Positions 11,501 to 20,592 of a stretch of DNA of 64,000 bases are shown here, in pieces. The first letter of the stretch is position 1. Every line of letters starts with the position of its first letter. The notes below the pieces were generated by a model. It was not told the origin of the DNA, made no database searches, and saw only the letters and a program-made list of their open reading frames with translations. Both the position numbers and the translations under genes were made by a program. This stretch comes from Capnocytophaga granulosa ATCC 51502 (GTDB lineage: Bacteria > Bacteroidota > Bacteroidia > Flavobacteriales > Flavobacteriaceae). The stretch covers positions 500,153 through 564,152 of the forward strand of contig NZ_KE150253.1 of the NCBI RefSeq assembly GCF_000411115.1, read 5' to 3'.

Positions 11501-12147
11501 CAGCACCGACACCAGAGCCAACGCCTAAGCCAGCACCGACTCCAGAGCCTACGCCCAAACCAGCACCGACTCCAGAGCCTACGCCCAAGCCAGCACCGAC
11601 ACCAGAGCCAACGCCGACACCAGAGCCAACGCCTAAGCCGGTACCGACTCCAGAGCCTACGCCCAAGCCAGTGCCGACTCCAGAGCCAACGCCTAAGCCA
11701 GCACCGACTCCAGAGCCAACGCCTAAGCCAGCACCGACTCCAGAGCCTACGCCCAAGCCAGCACCGACTCCAGAGCCTACGCCTAAGCCAGCGCCGACCC
11801 CAGAGCCAACGCCAACTCCTGATCCTATACCGACCCCTGATGTTGTATCACAAGAGGTAGAGGTATATAATGGAGTTTCTGTAGAGGGGGGAGGAGAGAA
11901 CTATTTTAAAGTAGAAAATACGGATACTAATACGCCTATAGAGCTGCTTATCTTTAACGAAATGGGCTTAGTAGTCTATGAGAGTGCTCATTATCAGGAC
12001 AATGGAGACGTATTCCAAGGCTATGCCAATGTAAGTGGCGTAGTGGGAAGAGGCCAACGTCTTCCCTCAGGGACTTATTTCTATATAATGAACTATACCC
12101 TCCATGGGGAAAAACAGCTAAAGAAAGGATTTCTTTATGTAAAGTAA
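8533..12147 (+). CDS. Secreted metzincin-like metalloprotease, paralogue 3, with propeptide-like region and type-B T9SS sorting domain
   Basis: A 1204-residue exported protein read from GTG at 8533; the signal peptide is about residues 1-23 (ending ALYGQ). Residues 24 to about 155 form an N-terminal region containing [17 protein letters not shown], resembling propeptides of secreted reprolysin-like proteases, and absent from paralogue 2. The catalytic motif [11 protein letters not shown] begins at residue 294 with SIMSYIND as Met-turn. About three HYR-like segments follow, then the longest linker of the three (about 235 residues of [10 protein letters not shown] units) and the type-B T9SS domain ([23 protein letters not shown]). 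Likely surface or secreted protease; target unknown. Confidence 0.9.
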   Translation: MKTIHYFIFWLLIGCCFSALYGQEKTSAVIAHFSKATHLQWAVPTPQGSLPLEWEERHNTLSSEGFRSFVAYHQGVFSGSISMNDTTLSGEVWHNGHTYSLSDDKGQLRVSPQELHTSCEACADGATPQRAMLPTRLAPGTILAEESLPSEDKRVLYNVHVLRTFRLAMLIDYSFYKGHCQGRMELAKAFMTDVQTKLNEVCGRELGYQFELVDDPRLIRVVEKEEIYPDKPLVRTVVNTATDAFNKLIGEENYDAGIVFAVYKDNRGLAHLGEITGKLKGGCVANEEFYIILHELGHLLGSAHTFTIGGATASSFTEPDRGNSIMSYINDPYGTYFSLPSIYTIHNRTNLHDAYYADKARIQLVGLAQPNIPYGEPSDNKAPMIDRSKLKKSYTLPPNTYFQFTIEASDPDGDPLLYMAHQADFKVFGKARFPSNRPTTDNKIAFYRPYTEDKSTNEWKEVPYKFTGEYETGDFTFWLGVCDGSVGAYKAGKPHTPLYDVYQTKVQIKDGMPFRITNIVRSSKSGAYKRGEDVTLHWNVDKKIFASDSKVRILFSDNYGKTYDYVLAEGIPNNGEATVTFPQAKGWKGYAGYVEGIFKIEVLDHIAYAVDLDKLYMKDMVKSDIIFNNLPKPVVTVKRTEIPERANVTAKSVYCTDKRAEVSFSEESHADYILRRWVATDKCKNKATFVQYIYFEKEIPTKTLHFVGDLPQDIHVQCPGEIPPKATLQAEGSDSVEIEYEEEMTEGDKKAYKLTRVWTAYASDAPAIRHVQQIFLKDTQRPEFSAYPKNLTVKDESEIPFKPTLTATDNCDSQVDVSSSSEPIYDKQGKKIGERNVWFAEDAAHNENRYEQIITIDPKADETPKPAPTPEPTPKPAPTPEPTPKPAPTPEPTPKPAPTPEPTPKPAPTPEPTPKPAPTPEPTPTPVPTPEPTPKPAPTPEPTPKPAPTPEPTPKPTPKPAPTPEPTPKPAPTPEPMPKPAPTPEPTPKPAPTPEPTPKPAPTPEPTPKPAPTPEPTPKPAPTPEPTPTPEPTPKPVPTPEPTPKPVPTPEPTPKPAPTPEPTPKPAPTPEPTPKPAPTPEPTPKPAPTPEPTPTPDPIPTPDVVSQEVEVYNGVSVEGGGENYFKVENTDTNTPIELLIFNEMGLVVYESAHYQDNGDVFQGYANVSGVVGRGQRLPSGTYFYIMNYTLHGEKQLKKGFLYVK
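11119..11829 (+). repeat. 30-bp minisatellite encoding [10 protein letters not shown], about 22 units
   Basis: A long in-frame array of 30-bp units, with occasional shortened units ([10 protein letters not shown]) and single-residue variants (EPM, PVP). Nucleotide identity between units is very high, which suggests recent expansion and a capacity for slippage or recombination. The antisense and +1 frames remain open throughout only because of the repeat. Confidence 0.95.
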
Positions 12148-12150
12148 AAA

Positions 12151-12201
12151 ATAAAAGGTAAAAAGTAAAAACACCTATAGTCTTTGCCTTTTACCTTTTA
12201 T
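12151..12201. terminator. Bidirectional hairpin between convergent genes
   Basis: A 13-bp inverted repeat (ATAAAAGGTAAAA / TTTTACCTTTTAT) separated by 25 nt, between protease 3 and the leftward PD40 lipoprotein gene. AT-rich arms and position fit a shared terminator. Confidence 0.5.
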
Positions 12202-12216
12202 CTTCCACCTTATTGA

Positions 12217-13305
12217 TTACCGCCACATCATACCGCTGAAGTAAGAGGGAACCCCATGTATGCCGCCTTCTTGGCGGAGTACAATGAAGCCACTTTTGTC
12301 GTTTTCAAGGTCATAGAGCTTGTCGTCGTCGCGAATGACAAACACATAGCCATAGCCGCTACCTACAACATGCACCCCTCCGTAGCTGGGTTGTAAGGGG
12401 TCATAGTCTGTCCAACCACGACCAACAGTTGGAGCCCCTACAAAAGCAATATACTTGCCATCGGGAGAGAATACAGGATGATATTCACCATCGGCCTTAT
12501 CAGACCCTGTGAGCTGGGAAGTGGTTACTTGGTGCAAGTTGCTGCCGTCTATATTCTGTACCCAAAGGTGTTTGTTATAGCGGAAAGCCACACGAGTAGC
12601 TTGTGGGTTTACGGTTACATAGCTGGCGCCTTTGCCTTCGTTGAGCGTAAGTACTTCTTCTACACGGTCTCCGTATGCCTCCTTCCAGCGATAGAGTACC
12701 CCTCTGATAGCGCTGTACATTTCGTTGTTTTCTGTCCATACGGGGGTGCTTTGGTAGCTCAAATCGTCGCGGGTAAGCCCCTCAGTAAAGTCGGCTATGA
12801 GCTTACCTGTCTCGGTATTGAGTAAGAGCACCCCACGCTCGTCCCAATCATAGGAATCAACCGCAATGAATCTCTTGTTGGGTGAGAGTCGAATGATACA
12901 TCTCTTGTAAAACTCTTGGGGGTCATAGGTAAAGCTAAATGAAAAAGTATTGCCCGTTTTGGGAAGATCATCGTAGGCGAACCATACATGACTACCGTCC
13001 CAAGGGCGCAACAAGAAAGTTTGGGTATCTTGAGTGCCAAACGAACGGTCAGTACTGATAGCCAGTGCTATTTCCTTGCTACCATAGGTAATATCACAGC
13101 CCGTAATACCAGGGCCGTTCATTGTTTTTACTACCTTGCTGAGCTTTCCATTGGAGAAGTTATAGGACTGAATACCGTCGGAAGCGAAATCCACATAGAG
13201 CGTACCAGGGAGCGAAGCTGCATTGCCGTTCCCGCCTCCTTCTTTGGAGCAGGAGGAAATGAATAATGCTGTGGCAATGAGTGTTGAAAAGATAAGTTTT
13301 TTCAT
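12217..13305 (-). CDS. PD40/TolB-like beta-propeller lipoprotein
   Basis: A 362-residue protein with a lipoprotein signal (MKKLIFSTLIATALFISSC), so it is predicted to be lipid-anchored in the envelope. The mature part is beta-rich with propeller-like repeats, the clearest being HPVFSPDGKYIAFVG near residue 280, a PD40/WD40-like motif as in TolB, and others such as RLSPNKRFIAVDS and VNPQATRVAFRY. No catalytic residues were recognised; a ligand- or protein-binding role is likely. It is the last gene of the leftward outer-membrane cluster but has its own -7 box 32 nt upstream, so it can be expressed separately from the peroxidase. Confidence 0.75.
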   Translation of the reverse strand: MKKLIFSTLIATALFISSCSKEGGGNGNAASLPGTLYVDFASDGIQSYNFSNGKLSKVVKTMNGPGITGCDITYGSKEIALAISTDRSFGTQDTQTFLLRPWDGSHVWFAYDDLPKTGNTFSFSFTYDPQEFYKRCIIRLSPNKRFIAVDSYDWDERGVLLLNTETGKLIADFTEGLTRDDLSYQSTPVWTENNEMYSAIRGVLYRWKEAYGDRVEEVLTLNEGKGASYVTVNPQATRVAFRYNKHLWVQNIDGSNLHQVTTSQLTGSDKADGEYHPVFSPDGKYIAFVGAPTVGRGWTDYDPLQPSYGGVHVVGSGYGYVFVIRDDDKLYDLENDKSGFIVLRQEGGIHGVPSYFSGMMWR

Positions 13306-13336
13306 GATAATTAAGAATTAAGGGTTATATAGGATG

Positions 13337-13344
13337 CAAAAGTA
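13337..13344 (-). promoter_or_regulatory. -7 box of PD40 lipoprotein gene
   Basis: TACTTTTG on the minus strand, followed by C. No clear -33 TTTG. Confidence 0.55.
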
Positions 13345-13485
13345 TGAAATATAAATCCTTAATAATCAATGATTAACAATAGTTTAGGAATATAGGAGTA
13401 AAGGGTTATAGGATTCCTGCTAAAACCCTATAACCCTAAATTTCTTTACTCCTTGACTAAAAAACTATAACTCTTTATTCCTCAG

Positions 13486-14622
13486 TCATGGTAATTCAGG
13501 AATTCTTTCTCGCTTGAAAGGGGAGCTGAGGGTAAGGAGAAAGGCCTTGAGGGCTGCTCTTTCCTCCTTGGTGAGGGAGAGCTTTTGTAGCAGAGGATCA
13601 GTAGTGGGGAAAAGAGGGTCGTTTTCCTGATCTTTGCGAGGCTTAGGGTGCGCCATACCTGCATCGTACATTTGTATTACTTCGTCTAAAGTAGATATTA
13701 GGCCATTGTGCATATAGGGAGCTGTACGGCTCACTTCACGTAGGGAAGCTGTTTTGAATCGGCCTACATCATCTTTGTCTTTGCTGATTTTGTATCTGCC
13801 CAAATCCTCATATTTGCGTCCATAGTAGGACATACCTAAGTTGTGAAACTGCTGGTCAGAAAAAATAGGAGAGAAATGGCAGTTCACGCAACGAGCCTTG
13901 GTACGGAACAGATGCAAGCCCAAGACCTCTTCATCGGTGAAAAGGTCTTTTTCGCCTGCGATAAAGCGATCAAACTTGCTTTTGCCACTGACAATGGTAC
14001 GTTCGTAAGTAGCAATGGCATCAAAGATACGAGAAAGGGTAATGGTCTCATCGCCAAAGGCTTCTTTGAAGTATGAACGATAGCCTTTGATACGCTTAAT
14101 ATTCTTTAGGGCAACTACTTCATGAGAGGCCATTTCTACTGGGTCGGTAAGAGGGAACATGGCTTGGGATTCGAGGGTGCTCGCCCTGCCGTCCCCAAAA
14201 AAGGTGGTATGGTAAGCCATGTTAAATACTGAAGGAGAGTTTCTTACCCCATTTTTGCGATTATGTCCAAAGGAAAGGCTACGTCCGTCCGCCCAGCCCA
14301 ATTCAGGATCATGACAATTGGCACAGGAGATTTGTTTGGATTTTGAGAGGCGAGGGTCAAAGAAAAGGAGCTTGCCTAATTCTTTTTTCGCATCCGTATA
14401 AGGGTTGTTCTCAGGGAAAGAGAGTTTAGGTAAGGAGCCGATTTCCACATAACGAGCTTTTACGCTTTCGTCCAACAGGGGAGCTTCCCAATTTTTAGAA
14501 TCTCCGCTGCTATAAGCTTCTCTAAGCTGTGCTATATATTCAGGTTCGTACAAAGATTCCTTCAGTCGTGTAAAGGAGAAGAAAACGCCCATACAAAGGG
14601 GTAAAATAAATATTTTTTTCAT
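13486..14622 (-). CDS. Di-haem cytochrome c peroxidase (CcpA/MauG family)
   Basis: A periplasmic enzyme of 378 residues with two c-type haem sites, CANCH at residues 100-104 and CVNCH at 245-249, which define the bacterial di-haem peroxidase/MauG family. Family context motifs GVRNSPSVFNMAYH and FFGDGRASTLESQ are present. Known members reduce hydrogen peroxide with electrons from a small cytochrome or oxidise a protein substrate; which applies here cannot be told. A hydrophobic N terminus (MKKIFILPLCMGVFFSF) serves for export. It follows the DUF6850-like gene in the same direction, but a TACCTTTG box before it allows independent transcription. Confidence 0.9.
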   Translation of the reverse strand: MKKIFILPLCMGVFFSFTRLKESLYEPEYIAQLREAYSSGDSKNWEAPLLDESVKARYVEIGSLPKLSFPENNPYTDAKKELGKLLFFDPRLSKSKQISCANCHDPELGWADGRSLSFGHNRKNGVRNSPSVFNMAYHTTFFGDGRASTLESQAMFPLTDPVEMASHEVVALKNIKRIKGYRSYFKEAFGDETITLSRIFDAIATYERTIVSGKSKFDRFIAGEKDLFTDEEVLGLHLFRTKARCVNCHFSPIFSDQQFHNLGMSYYGRKYEDLGRYKISKDKDDVGRFKTASLREVSRTAPYMHNGLISTLDEVIQMYDAGMAHPKPRKDQENDPLFPTTDPLLQKLSLTKEERAALKAFLLTLSSPFKRERIPELP

Positions 14623-14688
14623 TTTTCAGTTGTTAGTTAGTTTTAAGATTATGAAATTAAGGGGTATAGTCTTTTAGACTCTGGGAGA

Positions 14689-14696
14689 CAAAGGTA
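14689..14696 (-). promoter_or_regulatory. -7 box of cytochrome c peroxidase gene
   Basis: TACCTTTG on the minus strand, 67 nt before the start and close to the upstream gene's stop codon. Confidence 0.5.
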
Positions 14697-14702
14697 CAAA
14701 TT

Positions 14703-16241
14703 TTATTTGAGTAAAGAAATTGAGATAGCAGCACCATAGCGATCAGTTCCCTTGAAGGTGGTTAGGTAGGTGGAATGGATGCTTGTGATAAGCAGCGTAC
14801 CACTTGAGAGGCGTTTTTTGAAATCTACGCCTAAGTCAAGCAGATAGTGAGTCTTGTCAAAATAAGCATAGTCAGGATAGACTACCTCTTGATAGAAAAG
14901 GCGTAATGTACGGGCGGCATAGTCTGTAGGACGATAGGGCTTGTGATAGTCTTCGTTTTGGTTTATCAGCTTGTTGTACAAGGGACTGATAAGAGTAGTC
15001 TTTAGAGAGGGCTGTACCACAAAGCGATCTAACTCATATCCTTTTGTCCAAAACAGAGATAGGGCAAGGGAGGAATGATCAGTAAGAGTTTTTGCCATGA
15101 TATCTTTCTGATAAGCCCCCTCATAGATAGCCTCTAAGGCTAACTCACGATGGTTTTTTCCAAGTCGCTTTAACAGATTGGCAGAGAAAGAGATGTCCTC
15201 TTGGTAAGCACGATAATTGCGTCCTTGACGATTCATAAGGCGATTGGTGGTTTGCCTGTCAGAGGCTATAAGGGACAGACTTAGGGTTTGGTCTTCTTTT
15301 AATTGGTTGATATAATGTGCTTTAGCTAAGAAAGTATCCTCATAGAGGCGCGCTAAGATATCTTCATCAAATTCACTATCGTTGCCATTGCGATAGGTAT
15401 GAGTGAGCGTGTTTTTGTAACTTCCCTCCACTAAGAGTTTATGTAGTTCTCCTGTATAATGGTAGCCAAAGGAAAAGCCATAATAGTCGTTATTACGTTT
15501 GTTATTAGCGTTAGAGGTAAGCTGAAAGGTACCATAACCAAGTTGCCAACGATTATACTTGGTAAAATTGTTAGGTGTTTGCCCCTCTTCGTCGGTGAAT
15601 TTCATTTTATTAGTTACTTTATTGTATCCATATTCGGCAGAGAGGGCTATTTTGTGTTTATTAGAAATATGAAAGGCCGTTTGTCCTGCGAAAAATAGTT
15701 CATTGTGGCTTGTTTTAGGACGAGGATCGTAGATTTCTCGAAATTTTTCTTCGTAGTTGATACGGGCAGAAAGAGTCATATCCCATATCTGCTTATAGAT
15801 AGGAATACCAGCCCCTCCGAAGATATTGTACTGTTGGTTCACCCATGGAGCAGGTCGGCTTACGGCAAAGTAATGAGGATCAGGCATGAGACCATTGGGC
15901 TGTACCTCCCCATCGGAAAGCGTCCACGCCTTGTCTTTCTGATAGATACGTTGCAAGTTGAGCTTTCCAAAGAAGTTGATACGTTTATGCCTATAGAAGC
16001 CATAGGAGCGCAGACCAAAATCTGTTTGTTCTTTGGCTTCTTGGGCAAGGTGTAGGTTACCCTCCCTATGGTTTAAGTATAAGCTGCTAGAAGTAAAGTT
16101 CTCTATAGGTATTTCTGTAAAGAAGATAGGAGATTGTTCATATATGGCATACATCTTTCCAAACATATCGGTATCTGGGGTGATTTGCCCATAGGAAGTG
16201 ATTACAAGGAGTCCAAATAAGGGTAAAAAGAGTCTTTTCAT
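14703..16241 (-). CDS. DUF6850-like outer-membrane beta-barrel protein
   Basis: A 512-residue predicted outer-membrane protein. The start at 16241 gives a proper signal peptide (MKRLFLPLFGLLVITSYGQ); an in-frame codon upstream would add 14 residues before it. The rest consists of alternating amphipathic strands rich in Tyr and Phe, typical of a barrel (for example RWQLGYGTFQLTSNAN, YYGFSFGYHYTGEL). Resemblance and gene context suggest the DUF6850 family, of unknown function. It lies directly after the DUF4876-like lipoprotein gene and before a di-haem peroxidase, so it probably acts with the TonB receptor of the same cluster. Family naming is from memory, without a profile search. Confidence 0.65.
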   Translation of the reverse strand: MKRLFLPLFGLLVITSYGQITPDTDMFGKMYAIYEQSPIFFTEIPIENFTSSSLYLNHREGNLHLAQEAKEQTDFGLRSYGFYRHKRINFFGKLNLQRIYQKDKAWTLSDGEVQPNGLMPDPHYFAVSRPAPWVNQQYNIFGGAGIPIYKQIWDMTLSARINYEEKFREIYDPRPKTSHNELFFAGQTAFHISNKHKIALSAEYGYNKVTNKMKFTDEEGQTPNNFTKYNRWQLGYGTFQLTSNANNKRNNDYYGFSFGYHYTGELHKLLVEGSYKNTLTHTYRNGNDSEFDEDILARLYEDTFLAKAHYINQLKEDQTLSLSLIASDRQTTNRLMNRQGRNYRAYQEDISFSANLLKRLGKNHRELALEAIYEGAYQKDIMAKTLTDHSSLALSLFWTKGYELDRFVVQPSLKTTLISPLYNKLINQNEDYHKPYRPTDYAARTLRLFYQEVVYPDYAYFDKTHYLLDLGVDFKKRLSSGTLLITSIHSTYLTTFKGTDRYGAAISISLLK

Positions 16242-16299
16242 AGTAAAAATGGAAAGAATGAGTGCCTTAAGACACTCATTCATATAACTAATATAGTAA

Positions 16300-17625
16300 T
16301 TAATCTAAAGCACTAAGGTCAAATACTTTTACTTTTCTATCAAAGTCATTGGTAGAGTTGTTGGTATCCTGATAGCGTGTAATACCATTTTTAGTATCTT
16401 TCACTTTGCGGATAAACACCTCGGAGGAGTAGAAACTTTCGGCCTTGAGTTCTCCTGCATCTATGCTATTGGGCAGACTATGAGGGAAGGATTTGTTAGC
16501 ATCATCATGTTGGGCATTGACTCCATCAATGATTTTATCTATAGGGATCTGTACGTACTTAGCAGTGTCAGGCTTAGGAGTAGTTATTGTAGGCAGTGCA
16601 ACACGCTTATAAGCATCAAAGTGTTCTTTAGTATCTCTAAAAAGAATATAGGCTTCCCTACCATGTGTATCCAAAAGGAAGTCCTTTCCCCCACTTTTGT
16701 GGAGTATGACCATATTGGTGACCGCAGGATTATCGGTGTCCAAAGTTTTTCCGTCTTTGACAAAAGAAGGATCTAAATATACTTCAAAGTGAGCACGGCT
16801 TAAATCAAGAGTTAGTTCAGGATTTCTTACAGGTTGTCCGGCGATAGGTTCTTTGTGGTTACGAGCAGAAGCCGCTACAATCTTGGATTTGCCTGGAGCT
16901 AAAGGATGTTCTTTTCCGCTACCTGGAAAGGCAATAACTGTTTTGGCATATACATAGTCGGTATTGGCTTTCTCATTTAAACCTTCTAGGCCTTGTGCTT
17001 GACTCCAGTCATATTTCCCTTCGGCATCAAATCCTTTTTTACCTTTGTTGGATTTGGCATTGGCTGATACAGTCAATTTAGCAAAGTAGATACCATCCAA
17101 ATAGAGCGTATCGGAGGAGTTGTTATGTACCTCAAAGAAGTTATCATAGTATTTGGCCGCTGTCTGGATATTGGAACCTGTATAGTATAACTGTTTGATC
17201 ACCAAATCGCCCATACGAGCAGTGCTCATCTTGAACGAAAGAGCGTTTGCTTCTTTGGAAATAGTTACTCCCTGTTTGGAGGCAGAGAAATGAGCCTCAT
17301 TGTCAAAGCCAAGGAGGGTATTGTTCTGTTCCTTGGTAAGGGATTTAGACACCTCTATATTGTAAGTGCCAGGGAGTAGTTGTAGGATAGCCTTTCCTTC
17401 GTCAGAGGTGGTAGCTTCATACTGCTGGCCAGTAGAAGTGTCGGTAAGTTTTACCACAGCACCAGCGGCTTTGATATTATTGAATTTGTCCCCATAAGTA
17501 GCCTCTACTGTGTAGGAGATACGAGACACCTCTTGGCTTTGACCATTATTATCAAAGCCCTCATCGTCCTTGCGGCAAGCACTCAGTAGCGCTATGCAAG
17601 ATAGAAGTAAAACAATTTTCTTCAT
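16300..17625 (-). CDS. DUF4876-like lipoprotein
   Basis: A 441-residue lipoprotein: signal MKKIVLLLSCIALLSAC with the lipobox Cys at 17. Residues about 35-110 form a carboxypeptidase-regulatory-like beta-sandwich (AAGAVVKLTDTSTGQQYEATT, ILQLLPGTYNIEV). The following part contains VIKQLYYTGSN and YYDNFFEVHNNSSDTLYLDGIYFA, typical of the DUF4876 family of Bacteroidota. Probably displayed at the outer membrane next to the TonB-dependent receptor encoded upstream, as a surface ligand-binding partner by analogy with SusD-type or HmuY-type lipoproteins. The ligand is unknown. Confidence 0.7.
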   Translation of the reverse strand: MKKIVLLLSCIALLSACRKDDEGFDNNGQSQEVSRISYTVEATYGDKFNNIKAAGAVVKLTDTSTGQQYEATTSDEGKAILQLLPGTYNIEVSKSLTKEQNNTLLGFDNEAHFSASKQGVTISKEANALSFKMSTARMGDLVIKQLYYTGSNIQTAAKYYDNFFEVHNNSSDTLYLDGIYFAKLTVSANAKSNKGKKGFDAEGKYDWSQAQGLEGLNEKANTDYVYAKTVIAFPGSGKEHPLAPGKSKIVAASARNHKEPIAGQPVRNPELTLDLSRAHFEVYLDPSFVKDGKTLDTDNPAVTNMVILHKSGGKDFLLDTHGREAYILFRDTKEHFDAYKRVALPTITTPKPDTAKYVQIPIDKIIDGVNAQHDDANKSFPHSLPNSIDAGELKAESFYSSEVFIRKVKDTKNGITRYQDTNNSTNDFDRKVKVFDLSALD

Positions 17626-17648
17626 AAAAATATATTAAGTTTTTAGTT

Positions 17649-17696
17649 GTTAGTGATTAGTTTTTAGTGTCTGATCACTCATTACTAATCACTAAC
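17649..17696. repeat. Intergenic 13-bp inverted repeat
   Basis: GTTAGTGATTAGT and ACTAATCACTAAC flank a short spacer between the receptor and lipoprotein genes. Similar TTAGTGATTAG/TAACCACTA sequences fill many intergenic gaps of this window. It may attenuate read-through. Confidence 0.6.
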
Positions 17697-17704
17697 CACG
17701 AGGA

Positions 17705-20377
17705 TTATATTTTTCCAAAGTTGAAAGTAGCAGTAGCTCCGAAAGAAATGGCTTCGTTCATACGTGTTTCAGAACCAGCAATCACCACTGTGGGGCGGTA
17801 ATTAGCTACATTATTGATATAAAAGGACAGAGAGAGTCCGTTTTGTAATTCTTTTGTAAGGCGCAAGTGGAAGTTATGATACATAGGGGTACGTCTGTCT
17901 TGGCTTGTGGTACCTGCCACTCGGTGGAGGGACTGGTAGCGACTGCTGCTTCGCTCTGCCTCTGGGATTGCAATATGTTGTAGCTGACTATTTAGATACC
18001 CCAAAGGATAGATATCCTTAATAGAAGCAAACTGATGACTAAAGGTGAATTGCTCTATTGTCAAGGAGGTCAATAGTCCTAAGAAAGGCAGGTGATAGGT
18101 AGCCGTTAGGCGCAAGCTTAGCTTATCGGCACTTGTGATGTCCTTAGGGTATAGGATATATCGGTGTTCGGTGTCAGCAAAATTGGTATTAGCCACTTGG
18201 TTGGGCAAATTGCTGTCAGATTCGGAATATATATAGCTTCCAGAAAGGGTAAATTGGGTATTGATAGCTTCAATCTTATTAAAATGTACCATTATCTCTA
18301 CTCCTATATCTGTATTTTTGGCAGTATTTGAGGTGCTTTGGTACTCCAAGAGCATATCTTTGTAACCTATAATGGTATAGGAAGGCGGTAATTTAGGGTT
18401 CGTATTGGGGGTGAACCTCAGCTCAGGAATGGGATAAAGGCCTAAGTGAGGGTTGTTCTCAAAGCTATCGTAGTTATAGTTAAGGAATCCTGTAAGGTTA
18501 AGGCGCGCAAAAGGCAAGGTAAGGTCAGTACCTACTTCATATTTCCAAGCTTTGGCAGGCTTGAGGGACACTTCAGGACGTTCTATGACATGGGTTTGTA
18601 TATAATTGACGGCATAGTCACCAGTACGCAAGTCTTTGACTAAGATGTCAAAAAATACATTGCCAGGGAAGCGGTTTTGTAAGGAAGGAGCCTTGGTGGC
18701 TAGTCCTGCTCCTGCTCTTAATTTTACGGAGGGGGAGAGGGTGAATGCCATGTTCAAGCGGGGGCTAAGTGAAGAAAACCCATTTTGGTTCTCATATCTT
18801 AGTCCTATATTAGTTGCTAAGCATTGGCGGTTGTTGAAGGTATAGGTGATATTGTCTTGCACATAGAAGTGGAAGAGCTTATTGGCTATCACATAACGAT
18901 TAAAGTTCAGCGGGCGTACACCTTGTCCGCTATCTGTGCCTCCTTTGTTAGGGTTTAGAGAAGAGAGCATAGAAGCAGAATTGGTATCAAAGATCTTTCC
19001 TTCGCCTATATTATCACTATAGGTGAAGCCCGTTCCTGCCGATACGAGATGACGGAAATTATGATAGAAGAAATCTTTGGAAGCATTCAGGCTTAGAGCA
19101 CCATTAATAGGTTCGCCTATGGTGCGCTCCTTGGACATATAGGAGACAGGCGTATAGGCTCCTTGGTGGAAAGAGGTATGGTCAGCCAAGGGAACTACAT
19201 TACCTATTCCATTGACATAGTATTCCTTGGTAGAATCTGTTTTTGTATAAGAGAAGCTTACAGAGCTTGTTAGTTGGTCTATCCAAGAGCTTTCTAGCTG
19301 CAAGGTAGTGCGGTTACTTAGTGTATAGCCGTATTCTTTTTTAGAGGAGCCATTTCGGAACATCTCGTCCAATTCTTTGTACTGCTTGCTGCCGTCCAAG
19401 TTACTTCTTGCCGAGAGGGTTAGTGTATTTTTTAAGCGTTGAGAGGAGTTATAAGTACTCCATATTGCTGTGGTGGTGAGGCGGTTGAAGGACATCAGAT
19501 CATTACGAGGATCGCTGTTAGAGTTGAGATAGTCTAAGGATAGACTCAGGTTACCCCAGTTTCTAGGCAATTTGAAGCCCTTTAGTGCACTCAGGGTATT
19601 ACCTCCCCCTACCATAGAAGCAGAGAGCTGTAGGGGAGATACCCCCGCCTTGCGCTCTACGATAATCAAGCCCGAAGTCGCATTACCATATTTAGCATCG
19701 GCAATACCACTGATCACTTCTACCTTTTCTATATTGGAAGAAGGGATGGTACGTAGGTCAATGGAGCTATTGGCATGAGAAAAAGCAGCGTTATTGCTTC
19801 CTCCTTTTTGAGTATAAGCATAGGTCTGCATATTCTCATCGTTGGAGATATACATATCATCCATAATGAAGCCTATTCCAAAAGCGTTATTCTGGTTTTT
19901 GAGGGCAGTACGCAGTTGGATATCTTTGGGACTCTCCAGCGCAATATTCTTGATAGGTTGCCCAGGGAGTTGTTGCAGCACATCGGATAGGGAGAGCGAT
20001 TGGAACTGACTAATGGCATATTTGTCAAGAGTGATAGCTGAGCTGGTTTTGTCCTTGACCTTGTCGGCAGTAACCACTACTTCTTTTAAGGAGAGAGATT
20101 CTTCTCTTAGGGTAATAGTAATAGAGATATCACTCCCTTTGATTGTACGTCTTTCCATACCTAAGAATTGTATGTCCAAGTCGTATTCCTTAAGGAAAGG
20201 GAGGGAAAACTTACCGTTTTCATCCGTGATAGCCCATTTTTTGGTGTTTTTATCCACAACACTCACCCCTAGAAGAGGTTCCTTCCGCTCGTCTTGTACG
20301 ATGCCAGAGAGCAACTGCTGTTGGCCGTATAATGTAACGGAAAATAATGCTAAAAAGCTCCAAATCAGATACTTCAT
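17705..20377 (-). CDS. TonB-dependent outer-membrane receptor
   Basis: An 890-residue receptor: signal peptide (MKYLIWSFLALFSVTLYGQ), an N-terminal carboxypeptidase-regulatory-like domain (GIVQDERKEPLLGVSVVDK, residues about 25-95), a plug domain (LSDVLQQLPGQPIKN; VEVISGIADAKYGNATSGLI) and a long C-terminal barrel. Such receptors import iron complexes, vitamins or glycans with energy from TonB-ExbBD. The N-terminal extension is of the Bacteroidota type. It heads the leftward cluster with lipoprotein, second barrel protein and di-haem peroxidase; the peroxidase suggests metal, haem or redox chemistry rather than glycan uptake, and there is no SusD or glycosidase. The ligand is unknown. Confidence 0.9.
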   Translation of the reverse strand: MKYLIWSFLALFSVTLYGQQQLLSGIVQDERKEPLLGVSVVDKNTKKWAITDENGKFSLPFLKEYDLDIQFLGMERRTIKGSDISITITLREESLSLKEVVVTADKVKDKTSSAITLDKYAISQFQSLSLSDVLQQLPGQPIKNIALESPKDIQLRTALKNQNNAFGIGFIMDDMYISNDENMQTYAYTQKGGSNNAAFSHANSSIDLRTIPSSNIEKVEVISGIADAKYGNATSGLIIVERKAGVSPLQLSASMVGGGNTLSALKGFKLPRNWGNLSLSLDYLNSNSDPRNDLMSFNRLTTTAIWSTYNSSQRLKNTLTLSARSNLDGSKQYKELDEMFRNGSSKKEYGYTLSNRTTLQLESSWIDQLTSSVSFSYTKTDSTKEYYVNGIGNVVPLADHTSFHQGAYTPVSYMSKERTIGEPINGALSLNASKDFFYHNFRHLVSAGTGFTYSDNIGEGKIFDTNSASMLSSLNPNKGGTDSGQGVRPLNFNRYVIANKLFHFYVQDNITYTFNNRQCLATNIGLRYENQNGFSSLSPRLNMAFTLSPSVKLRAGAGLATKAPSLQNRFPGNVFFDILVKDLRTGDYAVNYIQTHVIERPEVSLKPAKAWKYEVGTDLTLPFARLNLTGFLNYNYDSFENNPHLGLYPIPELRFTPNTNPKLPPSYTIIGYKDMLLEYQSTSNTAKNTDIGVEIMVHFNKIEAINTQFTLSGSYIYSESDSNLPNQVANTNFADTEHRYILYPKDITSADKLSLRLTATYHLPFLGLLTSLTIEQFTFSHQFASIKDIYPLGYLNSQLQHIAIPEAERSSSRYQSLHRVAGTTSQDRRTPMYHNFHLRLTKELQNGLSLSFYINNVANYRPTVVIAGSETRMNEAISFGATATFNFGKI

Positions 20378-20396
20378 GAAGTAAAAATTTCGGGAG

Positions 20397-20404
20397 CAAA
20401 GATA
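20397..20404 (-). promoter_or_regulatory. -7 box of TonB receptor operon
   Basis: TATCTTTG (then C) on the minus strand, 20 nt before the start codon. No Fur-like operator was recognised. Confidence 0.6.
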
Positions 20405-20592
20405 TTATTTTAAATCGGTCTAAATCATTTTTTAACTTTTTATTAAATATTCAGTATTTTATAATTAGCAGAAGAGGAATTTGTGTAGTTAAATTATATT
20501 CTTTTGTAAATCGCTGTATAAATTGATAAATAAAAGGTTATAAAGGTGAGGGATTTCAGCTAAAACCCTATAATTCTTTATTCCTTAGTTAT

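Noticed and set aside
11079..11756. Long Gly/Val/Ala-rich frame on the minus strand inside protease 3, and the Arg/Ser/Gln-rich +1 frame at 11039-11860
   Set aside because: Both are generated by the in-frame 30-bp repeat, which lacks stops in other frames. No promoter or plausible start; composition is that of translated repeat.
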